Shown here: positions 20,405 to 27,452 of the stretch, piece by piece
Layout: each line of letters starts with the position of its first letter
How positions within the stretch are numbered: position 1 is the stretch's first letter
Source of the DNA: Thiomonas intermedia
Lineage (GTDB): Bacteria; Pseudomonadota; Gammaproteobacteria; Burkholderiales; Burkholderiaceae_C
Reading direction: 5' to 3'
DNA: 51,975 nt
NCBI GenBank assembly: GCA_022730375.1
Contig: DZDA01000007.1
Coordinates: 1 to 51,975, forward strand
Program-made: the position numbers and the translations under genes
Notes under the pieces: generated by a model
Told to the model about the DNA's origin: nothing
Seen by the model: only the letters and a program-made list of their open reading frames with translations
Databases searched by the model: none

Positions 20405-21064
20405 ATGCACCGACAGAACTATGACCTGATTGTGTTCGACTGGGACGGCACGCTGATGGATTCCACTGCGGCCATCACCGGGGCAATCCAGCAGGCTTGC
20501 AAAGATCTGGGTCTGACGGTTCCCAGTCGCGAGGCGGCGTCGTATGTCATTGGCCTCGGGCTGGAGGATGCCCTGCGGCACGCCGCACCCGAGTTACCGC
20601 ATGCCGACTATCCCAAACTGGCTGCGGCCTATCGCAAACATTACTTCGCGCTCGATGGAGAGCTGGTGCTGTTCGACGGAGTGCTGGATTTGCTGCATGA
20701 ACTCAAATCGGCCGGCTACAACCTTGCGGTCGCAACCGGAAAGTCGCGCATCGGTCTGGCGCGGGCGATGGATCGGCCCGAACTGCGCGGCTTGTTCGAC
20801 GCCACCCGCACTGCTGATGAAACCTTTTCCAAGCCGCACCCGGCGATGCTGCACGAAATCATGGCCGAGCTGGCCAGCCCGCCGCAGCGCACCGTGATGG
20901 TGGGCGACACCACGCACGATCTGCAAATGGCGATCAATGCCGATTGCGATGCCATCGGCGTGAGCTACGGCGCCCACGATGTGACGCGACTTCAGGCGCT
21001 GTCCCCCGCCGGGCTGGTGCATTCCGTCGCGGAACTTCAGGGATTTCTCACCCAGCACGGGTGA
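20405..21064 (+). CDS. HAD-family phosphatase, Gph-like
   Basis: This 219-residue haloacid-dehalogenase-type hydrolase has motif I FDWDGTLMDS (nucleophile and acid/base Asp), motif II VATGKSR, motif III Lys in SKPHPAMLHEIM and motif IV VMVGDTTHDLQMA. The helical cap after motif I is that of phosphoglycolate phosphatases or beta-phosphoglucomutases. The substrate cannot be fixed from sequence. It follows rluC by 23 bases, a common pairing, and is probably co-transcribed with it. Confidence 0.88.
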   Translation: MHRQNYDLIVFDWDGTLMDSTAAITGAIQQACKDLGLTVPSREAASYVIGLGLEDALRHAAPELPHADYPKLAAAYRKHYFALDGELVLFDGVLDLLHELKSAGYNLAVATGKSRIGLARAMDRPELRGLFDATRTADETFSKPHPAMLHEIMAELASPPQRTVMVGDTTHDLQMAINADCDAIGVSYGAHDVTRLQALSPAGLVHSVAELQGFLTQHG

Positions 21065-21107
21065 GCGCGGCAATCGGCAACTCAATCTCAGGAAATTCGC
21101 CGGGCCG

Positions 21108-21135
21108 CCCCAAGAGTTTCTTGCTCCTTGAGGGG
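21108..21135. repeat. Hairpin in a Burkholderiales-type intergenic repeat
   Basis: CCCCAAG and CTTGAGGGG can pair around a 12-base loop, followed by GGAGAGCCGAGCGAAGCGAAG. From memory, similar CTTGAGGGGAGAGCCGAGCGAAGCG strings recur between genes in related bacteria. It lies between convergent genes and may end transcription of the phosphatase operon, though there is no T-run. Confidence 0.4.
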
Positions 21136-21193
21136 AGAGCCGAGCGAAGCGAAGGGTTGCGGGGTGGGCTCATCTGCCGACAGCCGCAGCGAC

Positions 21194-21946
21194 TTACATC
21201 TGCGGACGCATCACGTTCGGGATGTTGATGGCCGGGGAGTTCACCACGGGCACATTGACCGCGGGCGTCTGTACCACCGGAACATTCACACTCGGAGTTG
21301 TCACCACCGGCACGTTGACCGAGGGCGTTGCCACCGCGGGGATGTTGACTTGCGGAGTTGCCACCGCGGGCACGTTGACCTGCGGCGTGTTGACCGAAGG
21401 CACATTGACCGCTGGGCTATTGATCACGGGAACGGTGACTGCAGGCGAGGTCACGGCAGGCGTATTCGGGGTCTGCACCGAGGGAGTTTGCACCGAGGGT
21501 ACTTGCGTGGTGACTTGCGCCCCTGTACGCGCGCCTAGCCCTTGACCAACGTCCGCGTCCCGTGTGCGCAGCGCGGTGGTGGCCGTTCCGGCGGTATCGA
21601 CCTGACCTTGCGTGGTGGTACGTGTTTGCACCGTGTTGCGATGCTGTGCTTCGGTACGGGTTTGCGCGCCCGTGCGACCGGATGTATTACGCACCGATTC
21701 GCCGGTTGACGTGCGGGTGTGGCTCTGGGTCGTGGTGCGGGTTTCAGCCCGGTTGTTTGCCGAAGTGCCGGTCTCGGAGCGAGTGGCGGGCCTGGCCTGC
21801 TGATCGGCCGTGCGCGTCGAGGTCGTCGCCGAGAGTTGGCCGTCCTGGACGGCATTCACGGCGGTTTGGGCGTAAGCGAGACCGATGGAGAGCGAAGCGG
21901 CTGCAACAGCGGCGGACAGAACGGCGAGGGTACGGGTCTTGGACAT
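21194..21946 (-). CDS. Secreted repeat protein with P-x-V-N-V-P decapeptides
   Basis: This 250-residue protein matches no family I recognise. Residues 1-26 are a clear signal peptide (cleavage after LAYA). Residues 40-150 are rich in Thr, Arg and Gln. Residues 168-247 are eight tandem ten-residue units of the form P-x-V-N-V/I-P-x-V-x-T/S. It has no transmembrane segment and no cysteine after the signal. The ATG at 21946 has AGGAG at good spacing; an upstream ATG at 21979 would spoil the signal peptide. It diverges from the DUF6502-like gene, and both starts share a promoter region with two palindromes. The likely role is an extracellular or periplasmic structural or binding protein; this is inference. 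Confidence 0.75.
   Translation of the reverse strand: MSKTRTLAVLSAAVAAASLSIGLAYAQTAVNAVQDGQLSATTSTRTADQQARPATRSETGTSANNRAETRTTTQSHTRTSTGESVRNTSGRTGAQTRTEAQHRNTVQTRTTTQGQVDTAGTATTALRTRDADVGQGLGARTGAQVTTQVPSVQTPSVQTPNTPAVTSPAVTVPVINSPAVNVPSVNTPQVNVPAVATPQVNIPAVATPSVNVPVVTTPSVNVPVVQTPAVNVPVVNSPAINIPNVMRPQM
21206..21445 (-). repeat. Eight tandem 30-bp coding repeats
   Basis: The repeats encode eight units such as PAVNVPSVNT, PQVNVPAVAT, PSVNVPVVTT. The period is exactly 30 bases with no frame slips. The first and last units are the most diverged. The neighbouring DUF5666-like protein ends in similar but less regular P/V/N sequence. Confidence 0.9.
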
Positions 21947-21983
21947 GGTGTTCTCCTGAAAGAAGGAAGGATGGTTCACGCCG

Positions 21984-22002
21984 AGTGGTAAACATTCCCA
22001 CG
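21984..22002. promoter_or_regulatory. Operator-like palindrome, site A
   Basis: AGTGGTAAACATTCCCACG is an imperfect inverted repeat (GTGG..AA..CCCAC). It equals site B at 16 of 19 positions and has the same orientation. Its position matches the expected -35 region of the plus-strand promoter and lies just after the expected start of minus-strand transcription. Confidence 0.7.
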
Positions 22003-22014
22003 AAAGCGCTTGTG

Positions 22015-22022
22015 TTTATAAT
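22015..22022. promoter_or_regulatory. Shared divergent promoter core
   Basis: TATAAT (22017-22022) is a consensus -10 for the plus-strand DUF6502-like operon. Read on the other strand, 22020-22015 is TATAAA, a plausible -10 for the repeat-protein gene. Neither -35 is close to consensus, which fits a regulated promoter. Sites A and B lie symmetrically on each side. Confidence 0.65.
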
Positions 22023-22041
22023 AGTGGCAAAATTTCCCACG
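22023..22041. promoter_or_regulatory. Operator-like palindrome, site B
   Basis: AGTGGCAAAATTTCCCACG pairs seven of eight arm positions around a central A (GTGGCAAA/TTTCCCAC). It covers the expected start of plus-strand transcription. Its centre is 39 bases from that of site A, and the shared -10 lies between them. This arrangement suits a repressor acting on both promoters. Confidence 0.7.
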
Positions 22042-22073
22042 TCAAGCCGAGTCGCTTCGTTTATCCTGTTGCC

Positions 22074-22928
22074 ATGTCCGCCGCTCTCAAATCTGCCGCC
22101 CTGTCCATCTTGCGGCCCTTCGTGCGCTATCTCATTACGCAGGGCTGGACTTATGGCGCGCTGTCCGAACTGCTCAAATTTGTCTATGTCGGCGAAGTCA
22201 TTGCGCTCGATCAGCGCGACGGCAAACCCGCGCCGACCGATAGCCGTGTGAGTTTGCTCAGCGGCATCCACCGCAAGGAAGTACGGCGTTTGCGTGAAGA
22301 ATTGCAGAGCGGATCGGGTGAGATTGCCTTGCGGCATGGCGCCAATATGTCCGCGCAGGTGGTGGCGGCCTGGGTGGCTTGCGAGGCGTATCGCGACCCG
22401 CAAGGTGAACCGCTTGCCCTGCCGCTGCGCGCTGCGGGGGCCACGGCCAGTTTTGAAAATCTGGTGCGGCTGGTGAAGGCCGACATGCGGGCGCGTACCG
22501 TGCTGGATGAACTGCTGCGGGCCGGCGTGGTGGAGCAGCAGGATGACTTGGTGAAGCTGGCTCGCGGCGGCTATGTCTCCGATCTGCCCGAGGACAGGCT
22601 GGCTTTCATGGGGGCGCATATCGGCGACCATCTGCGAGCCACGGTGCACAACCTGGAGGGTCGCGCGCCGACTTATCTGGAGCAATCGGTCTATTTCGAC
22701 GATCTGCCGCCCATCGTGCCGGGCGAGGTGCGCGACGACCTGCGTCAGTTCGGTGAACAGGTCTTACAAGAGGCCTACCAGCGCATTACGCGTGCGGAGA
22801 AGGCTGTTCAATCTGCGCAATCTGGCGATCTCGATGCGCCGGAAACCAGCAAGAAGCGCCTGCGCCTCGGGGTGTATTACTACGAAGACGATATGCCCGC
22901 TTCGAACTCAGCCGGGGAGCAGCCGTGA
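22074..22928 (+). CDS. DUF6502-like protein, possible DNA-binding regulator
   Basis: This 284-residue cytoplasmic protein resembles, from memory, the DUF6502 family, which has no established function. It has no signal peptide or membrane segment. The first 80 residues look helical and end in TDSRVSLLSGIHRKEVRRLR, which reads like a helix-turn-helix recognition region of a winged-helix protein. The rest is alpha-rich with a long charged helix before a Tyr-rich tail. Its stop overlaps the GTG start of the next gene, so the two are coupled. Two palindromes and a TATAAT box lie in the 130 bases upstream. Autoregulation is my inference. Confidence 0.75.
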   Translation: MSAALKSAALSILRPFVRYLITQGWTYGALSELLKFVYVGEVIALDQRDGKPAPTDSRVSLLSGIHRKEVRRLREELQSGSGEIALRHGANMSAQVVAAWVACEAYRDPQGEPLALPLRAAGATASFENLVRLVKADMRARTVLDELLRAGVVEQQDDLVKLARGGYVSDLPEDRLAFMGAHIGDHLRATVHNLEGRAPTYLEQSVYFDDLPPIVPGEVRDDLRQFGEQVLQEAYQRITRAEKAVQSAQSGDLDAPETSKKRLRLGVYYYEDDMPASNSAGEQP

Positions 22929-24376
22929 AAGTCGCGTTGAAAGCAGTCGTTCGTGCCTGGCTCCCGGGGCTGCGCTTCGTGGGCGTGGCCTGCATAGGGT
23001 TGATGCTGGGTCTGGCGGGCTCGATTGCAGCCACGCCAGGCGGGATCGGCGGTACGGGTATCGACCCCGGCGGCATCGGCGGCACCGGCATCAGCCCCGG
23101 CGGCATCGGTGGGACGGGCATTGTGGCCATCGGCCCGGTTCAGCGCTTCGGCAGCATTTTCGTCAACGGCGGCGAATATGAACTGCCCGCGCAGACACGC
23201 TATCGCATGGACGGACAGCCCGCATCCGAGAAGAGCCTGCATTTGGGCGATCTGGTGCGCGTCCATGCCGTAGAGCAGGGCGGGCGGCTGGATGCGCTGG
23301 CGGTGGACATCAGCCATGCGGTGATCGGTCGCCTGACGCAGATCGATCGATCTGCGGGACGGCTGGTGGTGCTGGGCCAGACCATTCAAATCCTGCCCGG
23401 CACTTTGTTGCGCACCGCTGAAAATCAGCCCATGCCGCTATCGCGCCTTAAGGTGGGCGACGAGGTGCGCATCAGCGCGCTCGATCAAGGCGCGGGGCAT
23501 TGGCAGGCGATGCGGCTGACGCAGCTCTCGGCTCCGCCCGCGGGACACGGTTCGCCATTCTTGCTGCGAGGCAAAATCGAGGCGACAAGCGCTCAGCCGC
23601 AGCGGGTCAAGATCAATGGCGTCTGGCTGCCCTTAAGCAGCGGTGCGGCGCAAACTGAACTGGCGGTCGGTGCCGAGGTTGTGGCGCGCGGCAGTCAGCA
23701 GAGCCAGGGAAATGTGATTGATTCCCTGCAGCCGATTGCGCCTTTGGCCGCGCCCATCGGCACGCGTGTGGCGATGGTGGGTTTTTTGCAGGCCGGTGCG
23801 CAGGGCAGGCAAGGTTGGGAATTGCAAGGCTTTCAGATCAGGGGCGCCGACGCGCTGATGAAGGCGCAATTGCAGTCCGCCGCCCGGTCGCAGGCCGCGC
23901 CGGTGTTCATCGTCGGCACCTTGACAGCGGCGCAGACGGTGGCGGTCGAGCGCGTCATTCCGAATGTGAACGCGCTGCAATTTGCGCTGACGCCCCTGGC
24001 CGGTGCGCAGACGCCTCCTGCAAAAGCGGGCGATATGGGCTCGATGCCCGGCACGGCGACCCAGTTCATGTCGAACGGTGCGGGGCTGAGCACGTCGAGC
24101 CCAGCCTTCGTTGCGCCGACGCTGCCTGCGGTGATCCAACCGGGGTTCACGGCACCCTCGATTCCCGTAGCGCCCGCCGTGCCGCAGGTGCCGCAAATGC
24201 CAGCGGTCAACATGCCCTCCGTGGCGCCCCCCGCGGTCGCTCCGCCGAGCGTCTCACCGCCGCAAGTGCCCGTCGTTGTGCCGCCGACAGTGGCCCCGCC
24301 GGTTGTGAACACACCCAGCGTGACGACGCCTTCCTTGCCCAGTGGACTGCAGATTCCCACTGTGCCGCGTCCATGA
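22925..24376 (+). CDS. Secreted DUF5666-like protein with decapeptide repeats
   Basis: This 483-residue protein starts at a GTG that overlaps the previous stop (GTGA). Residues 1-36 form a signal peptide. Residues 38-67 are three copies of PGGIGGTGI plus one residue. Residues 75-350 contain repeated small beta-rich units (GRLTQIDRSAGRLVVLGQTI, LRGKIEATSAQPQRVKINGV) of the DUF5666 type. Residues 400-483 are Pro/Val-rich (PAVNMPSVAPPAVAPPSVSP) and similar to the repeat protein encoded at 21194-21946. The function is unknown; it is probably exported. The stop codon lies inside a terminator. Confidence 0.78.
   Translation: MKVALKAVVRAWLPGLRFVGVACIGLMLGLAGSIAATPGGIGGTGIDPGGIGGTGISPGGIGGTGIVAIGPVQRFGSIFVNGGEYELPAQTRYRMDGQPASEKSLHLGDLVRVHAVEQGGRLDALAVDISHAVIGRLTQIDRSAGRLVVLGQTIQILPGTLLRTAENQPMPLSRLKVGDEVRISALDQGAGHWQAMRLTQLSAPPAGHGSPFLLRGKIEATSAQPQRVKINGVWLPLSSGAAQTELAVGAEVVARGSQQSQGNVIDSLQPIAPLAAPIGTRVAMVGFLQAGAQGRQGWELQGFQIRGADALMKAQLQSAARSQAAPVFIVGTLTAAQTVAVERVIPNVNALQFALTPLAGAQTPPAKAGDMGSMPGTATQFMSNGAGLSTSSPAFVAPTLPAVIQPGFTAPSIPVAPAVPQVPQMPAVNMPSVAPPAVAPPSVSPPQVPVVVPPTVAPPVVNTPSVTTPSLPSGLQIPTVPRP
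23036..23125 (+). repeat. Three tandem 30-bp repeats encoding PGGIGGTGI units
   Basis: Three contiguous ten-residue units, PGGIGGTGID, PGGIGGTGIS and PGGIGGTGIV, follow the signal peptide. As in the divergent gene, the period is 30 bases, although the sequence is unrelated. Confidence 0.9.
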
Positions 24377-24405
24377 AAAAGGCCAGCTTGCGCTGGCCTT
24401 TTTCA
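24374..24405. terminator. Bidirectional terminator between convergent genes
   Basis: GAAAAAGGCCAGC, TTGC, GCTGGCCTTTTTC is a perfect 13-bp stem with a T-run on both strands. It overlaps the stop codon of the DUF5666-like gene and lies 26 bases beyond the stop of the convergent barrel gene, so it serves both. Confidence 0.92.
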
Positions 24406-24430
24406 TCACAGGGCGAGGTGAGAACGGAGG

Positions 24431-25210
24431 TCAGAACACGATCTGGCCGCCTATGCCGACGCCAAAATTGGCGCTTCCATCGCTCAGGCCCTTGTCGACA
24501 TAGACCTGGAACCCGCTGCCATTTGGGGTGAGGTTGTAATTCCACGCCGCAATCAGGTCTGAGGGGGCGGACGCCCCGGCCACCATCGATTGCTGACCGG
24601 CGTACATCAAGGTGAAAATATGCTGCTGGCTGGCCGCATAGCTGGCGCCAAACTGATAGATGGCGATGTTGCGCAGATTCTGTCCGGCCGGGTTGCCCAC
24701 GAAACGGTAGCCCAGATTAGCAAACGGAAACCAGCTATTGCCCACGATCTGCTGCAGGCCCACGCCCAGCTCGTAGTCGTTCTTGCCCGTGCCCAGACCG
24801 TTATCGGACGCAGCGGTGCCGAATTTGATTTTGGCGTAGGGCGTGATGGAGGGCGTGAGACCGCCGCCCTGGAAAATCTTGTAATGCCCAGCCAGCCACA
24901 CGTCGCCCAGACCGCTGGCGGAACGGGTTTGCGTGGAACCGGAACCGCCCACAACCGTGTTTCCGACGATGGTGGAACCGACGGGCAGGCCGCTTTCAGA
25001 AACGTAGGGCACCGTGAGTTTGACGCGCCAGTTGCTGTCGCCGTATTGAATGTCGGTGGCGTCGTAGCGGATGTTGATGTTGTTGTTCGTGCCGAATTTG
25101 CCCTGGAAAAAGGACAGCGTGTTGCCGACCGTGAGTGCGGGTTCGGCGTGTGCGGTGCAAACACCCCCGAGAGCAAGCAGGGTGGCGATGAGGGTGGGAC
25201 GAAGGGCCAT
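24431..25210 (-). CDS. Outer-membrane beta-barrel protein, transporter-like
   Basis: This 259-residue protein has a signal peptide (cleaved after VCTAHA), then alternating polar and hydrophobic strands rich in Gly, Tyr, Asn and Ser, and ends in a C-terminal Phe (GVGIGGQIVF), the outer-membrane assembly signal. Strands such as GDVWLAGHYKIFQ and YELGVGLQQIVGNSWF resemble the MetA/phenol-degradation-like barrel family (PF13557-type), by recollection. The substrate is unknown. A third copy of the island's palindrome lies 64 bases upstream of its start, suggesting common control with the DUF6502-like genes. Confidence 0.78.
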   Translation of the reverse strand: MALRPTLIATLLALGGVCTAHAEPALTVGNTLSFFQGKFGTNNNINIRYDATDIQYGDSNWRVKLTVPYVSESGLPVGSTIVGNTVVGGSGSTQTRSASGLGDVWLAGHYKIFQGGGLTPSITPYAKIKFGTAASDNGLGTGKNDYELGVGLQQIVGNSWFPFANLGYRFVGNPAGQNLRNIAIYQFGASYAASQQHIFTLMYAGQQSMVAGASAPSDLIAAWNYNLTPNGSGFQVYVDKGLSDGSANFGVGIGGQIVF

Positions 25211-25273
25211 GTTTGATCTCGCGCGAGGAGGACTGAGGGAAATGGATCGGCCAGAAAAGCCGATGTCTTGACA

Positions 25274-25292
25274 CGTGGGAAAGTGTCACACA
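25274..25292. promoter_or_regulatory. Operator-like palindrome, site C
   Basis: On the minus strand this reads TGTGTGACACTTTCCCACG. It agrees with sites A and B at 14 of 19 positions, including TTCCCACG throughout. It also holds GACAC-N8-GTGTC, so an unrelated palindrome reader is possible. It lies between the divergent barrel gene and sppA. Confidence 0.5.
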
Positions 25293-25433
25293 AAACGCAA
25301 GCTTGATCCTTGTCGAATCGCAAACCGGCGTGTCGAGACCCGTCCAGCCCGTCGGCGCCAGACGCGCGTGCGCATCAATGAAGCGCTGGTATTCTGGCGT
25401 CCTGTCCCGTTTTTCATTCTTCGAGCCCGAAAC

Positions 25434-26417
25434 ATGAGCGCATCGCCCCCAGATCTTCCGCCGCAACGTTCTGAGTCGTCCGCTCAACCCGGTGCGTGGG
25501 AGCGGCAGGTGCTGGAAAAACTGGTGCTCGAGGTAGTGAACGAAAAACGACGGGCGCGGCGCTGGTCGATTTTTTTCCGCTTCGTCCTGCTCGGCATCGT
25601 GGCGCTGATATTTTTCGGCGGCATGATCGCCGAGTTCGGCAGCAGCACCGCCACCGGGCCGCATACGGCGCTGATCGAGCTCAACGGCGAGATCTCCATC
25701 GGCTCGCAGGCCAGTGCCGACAACATCAATGCGGCCTTGCAGGATGCGTTTTCCAGCCCGGACACGCGAGGCGTCATCCTGCGCATCAACAGCCCGGGCG
25801 GCAGCCCGGTGCAGGCCAGCCAGATTTTTGCCGAGATCGAGCGGCTTCGCGCCAAATACAACAAGCCGGTGTACGCCGTATGCGAAGAGGTGTGCGCCTC
25901 CGGCGCGTACTACGTGGCGGCGGCGGCGAATGACATCTATGTGAATCCGGCCAGTCTGGTGGGCTCCATCGGTGTGTTGATGGACGGCTTCGGCTTTTCC
26001 GGCCTGATGGACAAGCTCGGCGTGACGCGCCGCTTGCTCACCGCGGGTGCCAACAAGGGGTTCATGGATCCCTTCACGCCCATGCCCGAGGACCAGAAAA
26101 CCTACGCCCTGGGCATGCTGGAGCAGATTCACAAGCAGTTCATCGCGGCCGTGGAAAAAGGTCGCGGCGCACGATTGAAAGTGAATGACCAAACCTTCTC
26201 CGGCCTGGTGTGGACGGGCGAATCCGCCGTGCAACAAGGCCTGGCCGACGGCTACGGGGACGTGGATCAGATCGCCCGCGACAAGATCAAAGCGCCGGAA
26301 ATCGTCGATTACACCTTGCATGAAAACGTGGCCGAGCGTCTGGCCAAACGTTTTGGCGCCTCGCTGGGCATGGGTGCGGTGCGCGAACTCTCAAACCTGG
26401 GCTGGTCTTTACGTTGA
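25434..26417 (+). CDS. sppA: Signal peptide peptidase SppA (S49 family)
   Basis: This 327-residue inner-membrane serine protease cleaves remnant signal peptides. One membrane segment (residues 50-66, FVLLGIVALIFFGGMIA) is followed by a periplasmic S49 domain with Ser156 (EEVCASGAYYVAAA) and Lys208 (TAGANKGFMDPF), the expected Ser-Lys dyad. Length fits the short single-domain form rather than the 618-residue E. coli protein. Start MSASPPDLPP is chosen; an upstream GTG frame at 25275 would run through site C. Its 3' end overlaps that of the convergent maf gene by nine bases. Confidence 0.93.
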   Translation: MSASPPDLPPQRSESSAQPGAWERQVLEKLVLEVVNEKRRARRWSIFFRFVLLGIVALIFFGGMIAEFGSSTATGPHTALIELNGEISIGSQASADNINAALQDAFSSPDTRGVILRINSPGGSPVQASQIFAEIERLRAKYNKPVYAVCEEVCASGAYYVAAAANDIYVNPASLVGSIGVLMDGFGFSGLMDKLGVTRRLLTAGANKGFMDPFTPMPEDQKTYALGMLEQIHKQFIAAVEKGRGARLKVNDQTFSGLVWTGESAVQQGLADGYGDVDQIARDKIKAPEIVDYTLHENVAERLAKRFGASLGMGAVRELSNLGWSLR

Positions 26418-27026
26418 TCTGGAATTCAGCCCCCGCGCGAGCACGTCGAAACCGCTCAGGCGCAGCATGTCGCACAGGTCGATCAGGGGCAGGCCGATTA
26501 AGGCGGTCGGATCGTCGCTGCGCATGTGCTTGAGCAGCGCAGGGCCGAGCGATTCCGAGCGGGCGCTGCCCGCGCAGTCGTAGGGCGCGTCCAGCGTCAG
26601 ATAGGTTTCGATTTCCGCCGGGCTCAGAGAGCGGAATTGCACTTCGGTGGGGCAGTTGCGTACTTGTACGCCGCCGTCTGGGTCGATGACGCAAACCGCG
26701 GTGTGGAACACGGCGTCACGCCCGCTGAGACGCTGCAACTGAGCGACCGCAGCCGCATGAGAGCCGGGCTTGCCGAGCGCTTCGTCACCCAGCATGCACA
26801 CCTGATCGGAGCCGATCACCCAGCAGCCTGGCGCGGTGCGCGCCACTGCGGCAGCCTTTTCGGCCGCCAGCCGCAGCGCCAGATCGAGAGGCGACTCGTC
26901 GGCCCTGCGGGTTTCGTCCACCTCGGGTGCGCGGCTTGCAAAAGGCACGCGCAAGCGCTGCAGTAACTCAGCGCGATAGCGCGAGGTCGATGCGAGAACC
27001 AGAACGGGATCGGTCGGCCCGGTCAT
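26409..27026 (-). CDS. Maf/YceF-type nucleotide pyrophosphatase
   Basis: This 205-residue protein has the Maf opening LASTSRYRAELLQRLRVPF, then APEVDETRRADE, the catalytic VIGSDQVCMLGDEALGKPG, and LSGRDAVFHTAVCV. The Arg after STS and the VDET motif fit the YceF subgroup, which hydrolyses 7-methyl-GTP, rather than the dTTP/UTP enzyme YhdE. Its ATG overlaps the stop of the upstream YeeE-type gene (TGATG), so it seems to be the last gene of that operon. A longer frame to 27140 is rejected. Confidence 0.9.
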   Translation of the reverse strand: MTGPTDPVLVLASTSRYRAELLQRLRVPFASRAPEVDETRRADESPLDLALRLAAEKAAAVARTAPGCWVIGSDQVCMLGDEALGKPGSHAAAVAQLQRLSGRDAVFHTAVCVIDPDGGVQVRNCPTEVQFRSLSPAEIETYLTLDAPYDCAGSARSESLGPALLKHMRSDDPTALIGLPLIDLCDMLRLSGFDVLARGLNSRST

Positions 27027-27451
27027 CAATGCTTGCCGAAGAACCGGCCATGCAGCCATGCGCCAATGAGTATGCCCGCGATACTCAGCAGAAGCGGCCA
27101 GTTGCCCACCCCCAGGCCTGCAATGGCCGGGCCGGGACACACGCCGCTCAGCCCCCAGCCAACGCCAAAAATCGCGGCGCCGATCAGAGTGCGCGCGTCC
27201 AGATGCGAGGGGTGTTTGCCAAACACCACGCCAAAGACCGGCCGCTTCATCAGTCGGGGCAGCAGGTGGTAGGCGATGAAGGTCACGCCGGCAGCGCCTC
27301 CCATCACCAGCAGCAGACCGAGATTCTTGAGCAGCAGAAACTGCAGAATGGCCTCGGGCTTGACCATGGTGGACAGCGCCAGACCAAAGCCGAACAAGAC
27401 CCCGGCGAACAAGGCCGAAAGCATCACTGCGAAAGGAGGAACACGTTGCAT
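27026..27451 (-). CDS. YeeE/YedE-type sulfur transport protein, C-terminal half
   Basis: This 141-residue membrane protein has about four hydrophobic segments. Segments FGLALSTMVKPEAILQFL and the Cys motif GWGLSGVCPGPAIAGLG mark it as one half of the YeeE/YedE (DUF395) fold; full-length YeeE has both halves in one chain and imports thiosulfate. The ATG at 27451 has GGGAGGG ahead and begins one base after the upstream gene stops. Homologous split pairs accompany sulfide and thiosulfate genes in other Proteobacteria. Confidence 0.88.
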   Translation of the reverse strand: MQRVPPFAVMLSALFAGVLFGFGLALSTMVKPEAILQFLLLKNLGLLLVMGGAAGVTFIAYHLLPRLMKRPVFGVVFGKHPSHLDARTLIGAAIFGVGWGLSGVCPGPAIAGLGVGNWPLLLSIAGILIGAWLHGRFFGKH

Positions 27452-27452
27452 T

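Noticed and set aside
21206-21445. 30-bp repeats considered as a CRISPR array
   Set aside because: There are no spacers; units are contiguous, in frame and encode a regular decapeptide.
25275-25433. Upstream GTG start for sppA
   Set aside because: It would begin inside palindrome C and add 53 residues without family support.
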